Assembly (NCBI GenBank): GCA_022712735.1
Contig: JAFLKA010000025.1
Coordinates: 1-19,499 of the forward strand
From: Marinosulfonomonas sp.
GTDB lineage: Bacteria; Pseudomonadota; Alphaproteobacteria; Rhodobacterales; Rhodobacteraceae
Direction: 5' to 3'
Length of the DNA stretch: 19,499 nucleotides
Part shown: positions 8,597-15,120 of the stretch, one piece after another
How positions within the stretch are numbered: position 1 is the stretch's first letter
Layout of the letters: each line of letters begins with the position of its first letter
Translations under genes and position numbers: made by a program
Notes under the pieces: model-generated
The model's input: the letters and a program-made list of their open reading frames with translations, nothing else
Databases searched by the model: none
Told to the model about the DNA's origin: nothing

Positions 8597-8766
8597 GTTT
8601 GCTTTGGGTGCGTTATGGCAGGAGGTGGCCTGCCACCGCTATCTCCACATGATTATTGCGAGCCAGTCGCAACTACTACCAATTTCAAACCCTACTGAAT
8701 ACTAATCAATACTGCTTGGCGTTATTTTGACTTGCTAATCAAGTGGTTGAACAAATTCGCTCGTGC

Positions 8767-8787
8767 TTTTGCAACGCTCTTTGCAAC
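8767..8787 (-). repeat. Internal pair of inverted GTTGCAAAA-like sites
   Basis: TTTTGCAAC (8767-8775) and CTTTGCAAC (8779-8787) repeat the arm-site word of the element ends in the opposite orientation and with the same 12-bp phasing. They lie between the candidate origin and the HEPN gene 3' end. They might be a relic end of a smaller ancestral element, or further binding sites for integrase or AlpA. Confidence 0.35.
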
Positions 8788-8888
8788 AACCGCACAATTC
8801 CACGTTAAAATGCATCACCATTGGTGACATATATTGTCGGTGCACTGCAAATGTCTCGCTGATCACCCGAATTGAGATACGGAAACCA

Positions 8889-9851
8889 TTATTCCCTCAT
8901 CATTTTTTCAGACATATGAGCACAATAGCTGCAAAGATCAGGATAATCAGGATTGTACTCGTTGAGATCAATGGTTGTACTACACCGGACGCACACCCCC
9001 TCGATACTTTCACCGCAGGCAAAGCAAACACTTGCCTCTCCATCATCCACATAGGCTTCAACCCCACATTCAGGGCACGAGCCGATAGGAGAGTTCAGGC
9101 CTTCTTTGGCCATAATGTAGGCGTTCATTTCGTAGCCGGATTTGACAACCATCTCCATCATCTTATCGAAAGCAATCTCTTCGCCACACTGATAGCATTT
9201 GCCAACAATGTGCTCATGGTCGTTGTTGTCGGGGTCAACCTGGCCAATCAGTGATGATGCGCATTCAGGGCAAGCCATTCGATCAAGCTTCGAGACCTCC
9301 GCAGGCCAATGCACATCTTCTAGGCTTCCAAGGCATTGCTTTTTCACCTTCTCGAAAGCGTCGTGCTGCTCAAGAATAGTGCCCCACACGTCAGCAAGGC
9401 AAGATTGAGGGTCTTCGCCGAGAATGCCACAGAAATCCACTACCATCGGAAAAGACGATGCGATTGCCTCCCCGAGGGCACTGGCGGGCTCTTTCAGGTG
9501 AAGGTGTTCGAGATCGTTCCGAAAACGTTGTAATTTATTAATATCCGCATCCGGCCACGGCAGTTCGAAGTCCTTGAAACGAGCTTTCAATTGGGCGAGA
9601 TCAACCGTCGAGTATCCGACGACCTCGTGATCCACTCCACCATCACCGTCGGGAACGGGTTTGAATTTCGCTCCAATAACCTCCATCGCATCAGCTTCGG
9701 GCACGGTTCGAACCAGACATTCCTTCGCCAATAGCAAAAGCCCAGCATAGTAATTCCGTGCAGAGCTCAGCATCCGATCATCGGTGCCAGTCTCGAAGTC
9801 CTCAATACCAAGAACAATTGACGTAATTGCGTTGTCGAAAATCTCGGACAT
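8889..9851 (-). CDS. HEPN-like protein with three C-terminal zinc ribbons
   Basis: The 320-residue protein has a helical N-terminal half with RNDLEH at 111-116, which fits the R-x4-6-H active-site motif of HEPN ribonucleases. The C-terminal half has six CxxC knuckles (C194/197, C219/222, C259/262, C276/279, C287/290, C307/310), enough for three zinc ribbons. HEPN proteins often cleave RNA in defence and toxin systems, and zinc ribbons bind nucleic acids or proteins; the combined role here is inferred. It is the only minus-strand gene in the left and middle part of the element, which fits an independently expressed cargo gene. No adjacent nucleotidyltransferase (MNT) or antitoxin is seen. I do not recognise a named family for the whole protein; a DUF4145-like HEPN is the nearest guess. 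Confidence 0.6.
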   Translation of the reverse strand: MSEIFDNAITSIVLGIEDFETGTDDRMLSSARNYYAGLLLLAKECLVRTVPEADAMEVIGAKFKPVPDGDGGVDHEVVGYSTVDLAQLKARFKDFELPWPDADINKLQRFRNDLEHLHLKEPASALGEAIASSFPMVVDFCGILGEDPQSCLADVWGTILEQHDAFEKVKKQCLGSLEDVHWPAEVSKLDRMACPECASSLIGQVDPDNNDHEHIVGKCYQCGEEIAFDKMMEMVVKSGYEMNAYIMAKEGLNSPIGSCPECGVEAYVDDGEASVCFACGESIEGVCVRCSTTIDLNEYNPDYPDLCSYCAHMSEKMMRE

Positions 9852-9871
9852 TTTTCACTACCCTATAAGAT

Positions 9872-9897
9872 TGAGGTGAAATACTTACTCCACCTCA
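9872..9897. promoter_or_regulatory. Dyad between divergent genes, possible operator
   Basis: TGAGGTG (9872-9878) and CACCTCA (9891-9897) form a perfect inverted repeat 20 bp before the minus-strand HEPN-like gene and 110 bp before the plus-strand small-gene operon. The 156-bp gap must hold promoters for both directions. No bound protein can be named. Confidence 0.35.
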
Positions 9898-10007
9898 TTC
9901 CCCGCACACAACCCCGAGCCTTGGATGATACAAAATCCATGCTGGGTCAGTGGCGTGCCGATTAATGCACTCACTGCCTGCGCAATCACAACGCGAAAGG
10001 ACATGTG

Positions 10008-10274
10008 ATGGAAATCACCGCGACAATCGACGAGCACGGCGCAGCCACGCTCAAAGCTACAATCCTCAATAGTACAACCGTCTTGCATATACCCAACGCA
10101 GACGGCTTCGCTGACGACGTTGAGGCCGTGTTGAACGTCGGCCACCCCGATACATACCGCGACGGATACGCCGTGTTGGTTCTGCCAAATGGCCTAACCA
10201 TCAAAGTCGGCAATTATACCTTCGACCTCCCGTGGCAGCACATCACCTCCGTGGTGGCTCAACTGCGTGCCTGA
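10008..10274 (+). CDS. Hypothetical protein, first gene of the late small-gene run
   Basis: An 88-residue protein I do not recognise. ATG 10008 is chosen because AAAGG ends seven bases upstream; a GTG directly before it (10005) is less well spaced. The sequence alternates short hydrophobic strands (ATLKATILNSTTVLHI, DGYAVLVLPNGLTIKV), which suggests a small all-beta or alpha/beta fold. It has no signal peptide, membrane segment or cysteines. It starts a tightly packed operon that leads through an attenuator-like hairpin into the terminase genes, so a late or packaging role is inferred only from context. Confidence 0.6.
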   Translation: MEITATIDEHGAATLKATILNSTTVLHIPNADGFADDVEAVLNVGHPDTYRDGYAVLVLPNGLTIKVGNYTFDLPWQHITSVVAQLRA

Positions 10275-10275
10275 C

Positions 10276-10503
10276 ATGTGGAAGGAATTGCCCCTAACGC
10301 TTGGCACAGTTCGTGACCGTGGCCTGAACATCATGGGCGTGTGGACGCCTGACACAGGCCTGAACCTCAACACAGTATATGTCCGTTGGCAGTTCGACCC
10401 GAATGCGCATGAACGGACAGTGGCGGAACATCTGATATTCGCCCGCAAGATCATCCACATCATACCCAGTGACGCACCACCCGAAGGCGCACCTTGGGCA
10501 TGA
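10276..10503 (+). CDS. Hypothetical small protein
   Basis: A 75-residue product from ATG 10276, which follows the previous stop by one base; GTG 10267, overlapping the previous gene by eight bases, is the alternative start. No clear Shine-Dalgarno is visible, so translational coupling is likely. The protein has no family I recognise; it contains a beta-rich middle (LNTVYVRWQFDP) and a helix plus hydrophobic strand (AEHLIFARKIIHIIP). The next gene overlaps its stop. Confidence 0.5.
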   Translation: MWKELPLTLGTVRDRGLNIMGVWTPDTGLNLNTVYVRWQFDPNAHERTVAEHLIFARKIIHIIPSDAPPEGAPWA

Positions 10504-10889
10504 CATCGCCCGAGTCTGCTTTCGTTACGGCAATCATCATGCAGGCTTATCGCGATCTGTTTGTGAACGTGAATACTGGCAGCGGCCCTAGTTTCACAAC
10601 GCGCTGTGACCAAGATCAGGCAATAGCGTTCCTTACGGACACCCATGGGCGGTTTGCTGCACACCGCAACCACCTCTGCTCACTCATTGGTTGGGACGGC
10701 AACGTACTGGCCGCGCGAGTCCGTATGATGATGGACGGCGACGACTTTCCTATCGCCAATGGTGAGTCAACTCCCGCCGCCCAAAAGCGGCACAAGCAAT
10801 TCGTGGAGAGCCTGCGCCAGCGTTACCGCTACCTTAAAAACCCCCATGCTCTACCTGCTAATCCGGTCGGACATCCCCACGTTGCATAA
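10500..10889 (+). CDS. Hypothetical protein, 129 residues
   Basis: ATG 10500 overlaps the upstream stop as ATGA, a sign of coupled translation; a TTG at 10494 is a weaker start. The product has a hydrophobic helical start (FVTAIIMQAYRDLFVNV), a central acidic part and a basic C-terminal region (AAQKRHKQFVESLRQRYRYLKN) that could bind DNA or an acidic partner. No family is recognised. It is the last gene before the hairpin at 10939-10970. Confidence 0.55.
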   Translation: MTSPESAFVTAIIMQAYRDLFVNVNTGSGPSFTTRCDQDQAIAFLTDTHGRFAAHRNHLCSLIGWDGNVLAARVRMMMDGDDFPIANGESTPAAQKRHKQFVESLRQRYRYLKNPHALPANPVGHPHVA

Positions 10890-10920
10890 TACATTGTTCA
10901 TGACGGATCGGTGTATTTGT

Positions 10921-10970
10921 CATGTCCAATCAGAGAAGCGGACATGGGCCACCACCTGTGTCCGTTTTTT
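10921..10970 (+). terminator. Intrinsic terminator with possible anti-terminator arm
   Basis: CGGACATGGG (10939-10948) pairs with CCTGTGTCCG (10955-10964), ten pairs including two G-T wobbles, six-base loop, followed by TTTTTT (10965-10970). Upstream CATGTCC (10921-10927) is exactly complementary to GGACATG (10940-10946) inside the left terminator arm, so the two structures exclude each other as in transcription attenuators. It separates the small-gene run from the packaging genes and starts 26 bp before the next start codon. Confidence 0.65.
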
Positions 10971-10995
10971 GATTGTGACATGAAAGGAATACCCA

Positions 10996-11565
10996 ATGCC
11001 CGACGATACAACCGCCGCCCTACAAGCCCTCCTCAAGCAGGTTGAAACCCTCACCACACGGATGGATGGTCTGCACGAGTTCAATGGCAAGGTCTTGGAC
11101 GAAAAGAAAGACATGCAGCGCCAGCTTGAACAGCAAGCCGCATCCGACAAGAAGTGGGCGGACATGGGTTACGAACGAGCGCCCGATGGCAACTACTATC
11201 CCGAAGGCACGCGTCCCGAACACTCCCTGACGCGTGAAGAAGCCCGCGACCCGCAGAAGTATCGCGCCGCAAAAGCAGCCGCGGAAAAGGCTGGTGCAAC
11301 ACTCACAATCACCGATCCCAATAACCCCGAAGACCCCCACCATCGCAGTCGCCCGGAAGTGAACACATCCCTTTCAACCACCCTCGTCAAAGATGACGAT
11401 CAAAAGGTCGCCTATATGCGCCGCGATGTGATGGGATCGGACCCACGCCAGTATCAGCGCCTACGCGCGGACGGGTTCACTGTGCAATCTTGGGACCAGC
11501 CAGACGACCTGCCGCTGCACATGCAGACGGAACTCTCGTTAATGGAAAAAGCCCATGACGCCTGA
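10996..11565 (+). CDS. Hypothetical protein with N-terminal coiled coil
   Basis: A 189-residue hydrophilic protein. Residues about 6-50 form heptad-like helices (TAALQALLKQVETLTTRMDG onward to QRQLEQQAAS), then a Gly/Pro/Tyr loop (GYERAPDGNYYPEGT) and a charged, probably poorly ordered region. ATG 10996 follows AAAGGA at good spacing, directly after the attenuator. No family is recognised. Coiled-coil proteins in this position of phage genomes can be scaffolding or packaging helpers, but nothing here proves that. Its end overlaps the next gene by 11 bp. Confidence 0.6.
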   Translation: MPDDTTAALQALLKQVETLTTRMDGLHEFNGKVLDEKKDMQRQLEQQAASDKKWADMGYERAPDGNYYPEGTRPEHSLTREEARDPQKYRAAKAAAEKAGATLTITDPNNPEDPHHRSRPEVNTSLSTTLVKDDDQKVAYMRRDVMGSDPRQYQRLRADGFTVQSWDQPDDLPLHMQTELSLMEKAHDA

Positions 11566-11944
11566 GGATCGTGCAACCCTTGAATGGGCGTATCGCGTCG
11601 GGCTGGGTTTCTCCGCTGAGGATGACGTGATTGTGCTGCGCGACCTGAGCATTATCACGCCCAATGAGCGCACAACTTTGGATCCGTCAAGCAGCACGCA
11701 GCACGCACTTTGGGTCGCCCTTGCACAGGCGATGAAGCTCCACCTGACTGGAATCCAATTTGGCAAGCTGCGCTGCGATCTCGTCGCGGCTGGCATGAGG
11801 GTAGAGGCTGCAAATAGCGTTCATGATCATTTGGTAGATATCTCCGTTGAGGAATGGGATCGGTTGCGTGAGCGGGTCACTTGGTATCGCGACGATAACG
11901 GCGACCCCATCACCGCCTCAACCAAAGCATCGGGAGATACCTGA
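11555..11944 (+). CDS. Hypothetical protein upstream of terminase small subunit
   Basis: A 129-residue acidic protein from ATG 11555, overlapping the previous gene by 11 bp; one base separates its stop from the next ATG. It seems mainly helical with an LRDLSIITPNERTTLDP turn region and an acidic VEEWDRLRERVTWYRDD helix near the end. No domain is recognised. Tight packing with the terminase genes suggests a shared role in packaging or head interaction, by inference only. Confidence 0.55.
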   Translation: MTPEDRATLEWAYRVGLGFSAEDDVIVLRDLSIITPNERTTLDPSSSTQHALWVALAQAMKLHLTGIQFGKLRCDLVAAGMRVEAANSVHDHLVDISVEEWDRLRERVTWYRDDNGDPITASTKASGDT

Positions 11945-11945
11945 T

Positions 11946-12533
11946 ATGGCTGGGAACAAGGGTTCGGGTCGCCCGAATACAATCAACAACCACCCGGATA
12001 AAAATGCCGTCGTCCGGCTGATCATCGAGCGCGAACTTGGTGCGCCGGGTTCTATTGCGTATCAGCAAATAGCTAACCGCGTCGGTGTCGAGGTGACAAC
12101 AATTGACCGATATCGAAAGAACCACATCACAGAGGAAATGCGGCGGAAAGTTATGGCTGATTTGCGCGTCGGCGATGTTGACGCCGACACGGCGATTCTG
12201 AACGAGGAACGGCTGGACATTGGGCGCACATATGAGACCCTAGCGCGCCGCGTTGAAAAGCTGGTCACGAAGGCCGAGGAAACCGAAGACGATGGGTTCG
12301 CGTTGGCCGCCATGGATGGCCTGCGTAAGGTGCTCAAAGACATTGCGATGATGCACGGGAAAATGGCGACCAGTCTTTCTGTGTCGGTTTCGCTCTCGGA
12401 ATCACCCGAATGGGTGACGCTTAAAGCCATCTTGAACGACGTTTGCGAAGAAGTGCCGGCAGCCCGTGAACCATTGCTGCGGCACATGCGCCACCACGTC
12501 CTTTCGGTCACGAAAGAGGAGTCGATCCTATGA
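11946..12533 (+). CDS. terS: Probable terminase small subunit (HTH)
   Basis: A 195-residue protein starting at ATG 11946 behind GGGAG at about ten bases; an in-frame upstream start (11847) lies inside the previous gene and is rejected. Residues about 34-60 form a helix-turn-helix (GSIAYQQIANRVGVEVTTID), followed by a long helical region and an acidic-to-hydrophobic tail. Small terminases bind the packaging site on DNA with such a domain, oligomerise through helices and engage the large subunit through the C-terminus. The direct neighbourhood of the terminase ATPase gene supports the call; sequence alone would only say DNA-binding HTH protein. The next gene overlaps its stop (ATGA). Confidence 0.65.
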   Translation: MAGNKGSGRPNTINNHPDKNAVVRLIIERELGAPGSIAYQQIANRVGVEVTTIDRYRKNHITEEMRRKVMADLRVGDVDADTAILNEERLDIGRTYETLARRVEKLVTKAEETEDDGFALAAMDGLRKVLKDIAMMHGKMATSLSVSVSLSESPEWVTLKAILNDVCEEVPAAREPLLRHMRHHVLSVTKEESIL

Positions 12534-12772
12534 CACATCGCGAGTTTGAAGGGTGGGACGAACACGAGCGACGCTTGAACGCGGCGACTGGTGCCGGATC
12601 ACCCGATTGGGTGCGACTGTCGCAAACCAAGCGCGTGATGAAAATTGAAGGCGGCAAGCTGTTCTTCACGGGACATGAATGCAAGCGCGGGCATGTGTCA
12701 CCCCGCAATGAACATGGCGACTGCACCCAATGCCATTTGATTCGTCTTGCGGAGCGCCGAAATGCCGTTTGA
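12530..12772 (+). CDS. Small CxRGH zinc-binding protein (HNH-like)
   Basis: An 80-residue protein starting at ATG 12530 (four-base overlap with the previous stop; AGAGGA nine bases upstream). CKRGHVSPRNEHGDCTQCH near residues 51-69 gives a Cys-x3-His plus Cys-x2-Cys set typical of a treble-clef zinc knuckle seen at the start of many phage HNH-type proteins. The rest of an HNH nuclease, including its catalytic His-Asn-His helix, is too short or absent, so nuclease activity is doubtful. HNH proteins beside terminases can stimulate cleavage of packaging sites; this may be a minimal relative or an accessory DNA-binding protein. Confidence 0.6.
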   Translation: MTHREFEGWDEHERRLNAATGAGSPDWVRLSQTKRVMKIEGGKLFFTGHECKRGHVSPRNEHGDCTQCHLIRLAERRNAV

Positions 12773-13541
12773 TGCGCTACATCCTTGGTGTGAAGACCTT
12801 GAGCGGCAGCTTGATCCTGCGGCACGGCTGGCGCACTGGATCGGTCATGAACCCGACGCATGGCAGATCGAAGCTTTCACCACCAGAGCGACAGAAATCG
12901 CTCTCAGGGTTGGAAGGCAGGCGGGTAAAACGTCTGTGCTGGCCGCGCGCTCGGTCGAAGAATTGCACATCCCGGAATCGCTGACCATTTGCGTTGCGCC
13001 AGCGGAACGGCAGGCAAAGATCATCGCCCGCGAAATCGGACGGCAGTTGAAGCGGACCGAACTTGTAATCACACGCTCAACATTGACCGAACTCGAAATG
13101 TCGAACGGCGCGCGCGTCGTCGCACTGCCGTCCACATCGGATACCATTCGCGGCTATCCATCGGTGTCATGTCTGATCATTGACGAGTGCGCCTTTCTAC
13201 AAGGTGAAGGCGGTGGTGAAGACCTGATTGCTGGCGTCCTACCGATGCTAACTGAAACTGGCCAAGTCTATTTTAGCAGCACACCCGCTGGTAAAAACAA
13301 CTATTTCGCGAGGCTGTTTCTGGATGCAAAACCCGGTGACGGGATTTACCGCATCGTTGTCAAAGGCACGGACATTCCGCGATTGAAAGAAAAAGTGGAC
13401 CGGATGCGCCGCACACTGTCTGCAATGAAATTCCGCCAAGAAATCGAAGTGGAAATGATCAGCGACGGTCACGCCTACTTCGATCTCTCAATCATTGAAA
13501 ATGCAACAAGTAAGGAGGGCACTGTATGTCCGAAGTTGTAG
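12762..13541 (+). CDS. terL: Terminase large subunit, ATPase half (split gene)
   Basis: A 259-residue protein from ATG 12762, with GGAG seven bases upstream and an 11-bp overlap with the previous gene. It has the terminase ATPase motifs: adenine-binding WQIEAF (34-39), Walker A GRQAGKT (51-57, the short phage form as in T4 gp17), Walker B plus catalytic Glu LIIDE (138-142) and coupling motif SSTPAGKNNYF (172-182). It ends just after the FRQEIEVEM stretch that in other terminases leads into the nuclease. The nuclease is encoded by the next gene in another frame. This is the motor that pumps DNA into procapsids; it should work with the separate nuclease chain. The tail after FRQE is short and unlike a nuclease. 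Confidence 0.85.
   Translation: MPFDALHPWCEDLERQLDPAARLAHWIGHEPDAWQIEAFTTRATEIALRVGRQAGKTSVLAARSVEELHIPESLTICVAPAERQAKIIAREIGRQLKRTELVITRSTLTELEMSNGARVVALPSTSDTIRGYPSVSCLIIDECAFLQGEGGGEDLIAGVLPMLTETGQVYFSSTPAGKNNYFARLFLDAKPGDGIYRIVVKGTDIPRLKEKVDRMRRTLSAMKFRQEIEVEMISDGHAYFDLSIIENATSKEGTVCPKL
13511..13517 (+). promoter_or_regulatory. Strong ribosome binding site for the nuclease half
   Basis: AAGGAGG is seven bases before ATG 13526 and lies inside the 3' end of the ATPase gene. Such a full-strength site argues that the second chain is translated as its own protein rather than being an accidental fragment. Confidence 0.75.
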
Positions 13542-14266
13542 AATACGAGACCAACGAACTCGATCTGATTTGGCACGCTGATGGCCGAGTGACGAATGAC
13601 ACCCACCAAGACCCCGCAATCCCACGGGTCGAAGGTTATAGCACATATTGGCTTGCTGCTGACTTGGGCCAAGCGAATGACTATTCAGCGGTTGTTGCAA
13701 TCAAAGACGAGGCTTTGCCGATGATTGATGATGGCAAGGTGATCGTCGGGCCGCGTGAGCGGTCAATCGTTTACGCCGACCGCTTTCGCGGCGTGTCTTA
13801 TGTCAATGTGGTGGATCATCTTATCCGCCTGCGCAACGCGCCACCGTTTGCCGGAAGGACAGAGCTTTCAATCGACGGAACATCCATCGGTCGCGTTGTG
13901 TCAGACATGCTCTGGGATCAAGGCGTTGACCACAAGGCTGTCCAGATGACTGGCGGGCAGGATTGGCGGAAAGCCACTTCGCGGTATGTCAACGCGGGCA
14001 AGACTTTCATGATCGAAAATCTCGCCGTGTTGTTCGCATCTGGAGACATAAAGTTCGCCCATGATCTGCCTCTGCGGAAAGAGATTGAAGAAGACTTGGC
14101 TTCGTTCGCAACGACGACAACGGCGGCGGGCAATCAGATTATCACTCAGAGCCGCAACGCCACTGGTCACGGCGACCTTGGTATTGCCCTGATCGTTGCC
14201 GCGTTCGCGTCACAATATCTTAAACCCAGCAAAATCCTTGTCAGCACACTGCGCGGTTGGTCGTAA
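13526..14266 (+). CDS. Terminase large subunit, nuclease half (split gene)
   Basis: A 246-residue protein in a different frame from the ATPase gene and overlapping it by 16 bp. It carries the RNase H-like fold of terminase nucleases with three acidic residues: Asp46 (WLAADLGQANDYSAVV), Asp117 (ELSIDGTSIG) and Asp217 (GHGDLGIALIVAAF). All catalytic positions seem kept, so the protein is probably active in cutting DNA at the start and end of packaging. Usually it is one polypeptide with the ATPase. The first 37 residues replace the normal linker. It is the last gene of the plus-strand packaging operon and converges on the next minus-strand gene with 13 bp between stops. Confidence 0.85.
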   Translation: MSEVVEYETNELDLIWHADGRVTNDTHQDPAIPRVEGYSTYWLAADLGQANDYSAVVAIKDEALPMIDDGKVIVGPRERSIVYADRFRGVSYVNVVDHLIRLRNAPPFAGRTELSIDGTSIGRVVSDMLWDQGVDHKAVQMTGGQDWRKATSRYVNAGKTFMIENLAVLFASGDIKFAHDLPLRKEIEEDLASFATTTTAAGNQIITQSRNATGHGDLGIALIVAAFASQYLKPSKILVSTLRGWS

Positions 14267-14279
14267 CCCGCACGTTCAT

Positions 14280-14903
14280 CTAATAAGGTGTCTCGAAAAG
14301 CACGACTTCTTCTTCGTTGCGATCATTGCAGTAGAACGCAACATCGCTGGCCCACACTTCCTTCTCAAAAACGATGGGATTGGGCGCTGTCTCGCCCCGT
14401 GTGCCTTTTGAGAATTTAACGGCCACATCTCGGTTCAACGTCCACGACAACCCGTTGGCTTCGCCACCATCCTTCTGCCCACGATAGGCGGTGAACTTCT
14501 TTGGCAATCCTTTCGGAAGATTAACCTTCGGCAGTGATCTACAGAACTGGGAAAACAATTCGTGAAAATCATCATGAAGTACCAAGTCGAACGAAGACCA
14601 GACCTCCTTAACTACCTCCCAGAACAATGGGCCATCACTATCATCTAGCGTGTAGGCCCAATCGACGATGAGATCAGGTCGTCTCGCGCTTGATACTTTG
14701 TATGATTCCACAATTACGGCTTCGGCATCGCGCAAGGTCAAAAACCGGTCTTTGAATTCCGGATTTATCGGGACCCCTATTATGACAAATTCCATGAACT
14801 TCTGCGGGTCTTCTTTTTGCAATCTCTTGTAGAATATGCCAACAGCGTCCATATCGCTTTTCTTCAATTTGAAGAATTCTTCCTCTGCCTCAAACTTAGT
14901 CAT
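14280..14903 (-). CDS. Possible ADP-ribosyltransferase-fold protein
   Basis: A 207-residue protein. The last 70 residues show an R-S-E arrangement: Arg141 in FTAYRGQ, Ser153 in GLSWTLNRDVAVKF and Glu199 in NEEEVVLFETPY, as in mono-ADP-ribosyltransferase folds, which modify targets with NAD. The N-terminal 130 residues are helical and unrecognised. I chose ATG 14903 (AGGA ten bases upstream). A longer frame from TTG 15032 would add a hydrophobic segment (AVIVLPVLACILLLLY) but lacks support. It lies downstream of the immA-xre pair on the same strand with a 217-bp gap, so it may be expressed alone. A toxin or anti-phage effector is the likely role, by inference; no antitoxin neighbour is clear. 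Confidence 0.5.
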   Translation of the reverse strand: MTKFEAEEEFFKLKKSDMDAVGIFYKRLQKEDPQKFMEFVIIGVPINPEFKDRFLTLRDAEAVIVESYKVSSARRPDLIVDWAYTLDDSDGPLFWEVVKEVWSSFDLVLHDDFHELFSQFCRSLPKVNLPKGLPKKFTAYRGQKDGGEANGLSWTLNRDVAVKFSKGTRGETAPNPIVFEKEVWASDVAFYCNDRNEEEVVLFETPY

Positions 14904-15018
14904 CGTTTCGCGTTCCTGCTGATACAAAAGCAGGAGGATGCAGGCCAAAACGGGCAATACTATGACGGCTCTCGTCGCACTCGCTGTAACTGACTGGGTC
15001 GATGCGCCTTGAGTTCGA

Positions 15019-15068
15019 TGAGACGCGGGCAATCTCCCCCGAAAAATCGCGCGCTGACGGGCGTCTCA
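15019..15068. promoter_or_regulatory. Inverted repeat between immA and the ART-like gene
   Basis: TGAGACGC (15019-15026) and GCGTCTCA (15061-15068) are perfect inverted copies, 34 bp apart. They lie in the 217-bp gap upstream of the ART-like gene and could be an operator or a large RNA hairpin. No T-run follows, so it is not a plain terminator. Confidence 0.25.
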
Positions 15069-15120
15069 ATGTTTGTCGTGTGATGATGCCCGCAGCGTAA
15101 AAACCCGCGTCAGACGCGCG

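Noticed and set aside
10194..10673. Minus-strand ORF of 159 residues across the small-gene run
   Set aside because: It is a shadow of three overlapping plus-strand genes that have coupled stops and starts.
11847..11945. Longer start for the terminase small subunit
   Set aside because: It would overlap the previous gene by about 98 bp; ATG 11946 has GGGAG upstream and one-base spacing to the previous stop.
13500..13545. The terminase split as a simple sequencing error or programmed frameshift
   Set aside because: A good ribosome site and ATG exist for the second gene, the break is at the domain linker, and I saw no obvious slippery heptamer in the overlap. An assembly error cannot be fully excluded, so it is kept as a refutation test in the finding.
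14904..15032. N-terminal membrane segment on the ART-like protein
   Set aside because: It depends on a TTG start without a ribosome site; ATG 14903 begins the protein-like region. The hydrophobic stretch is probably upstream DNA read by chance.
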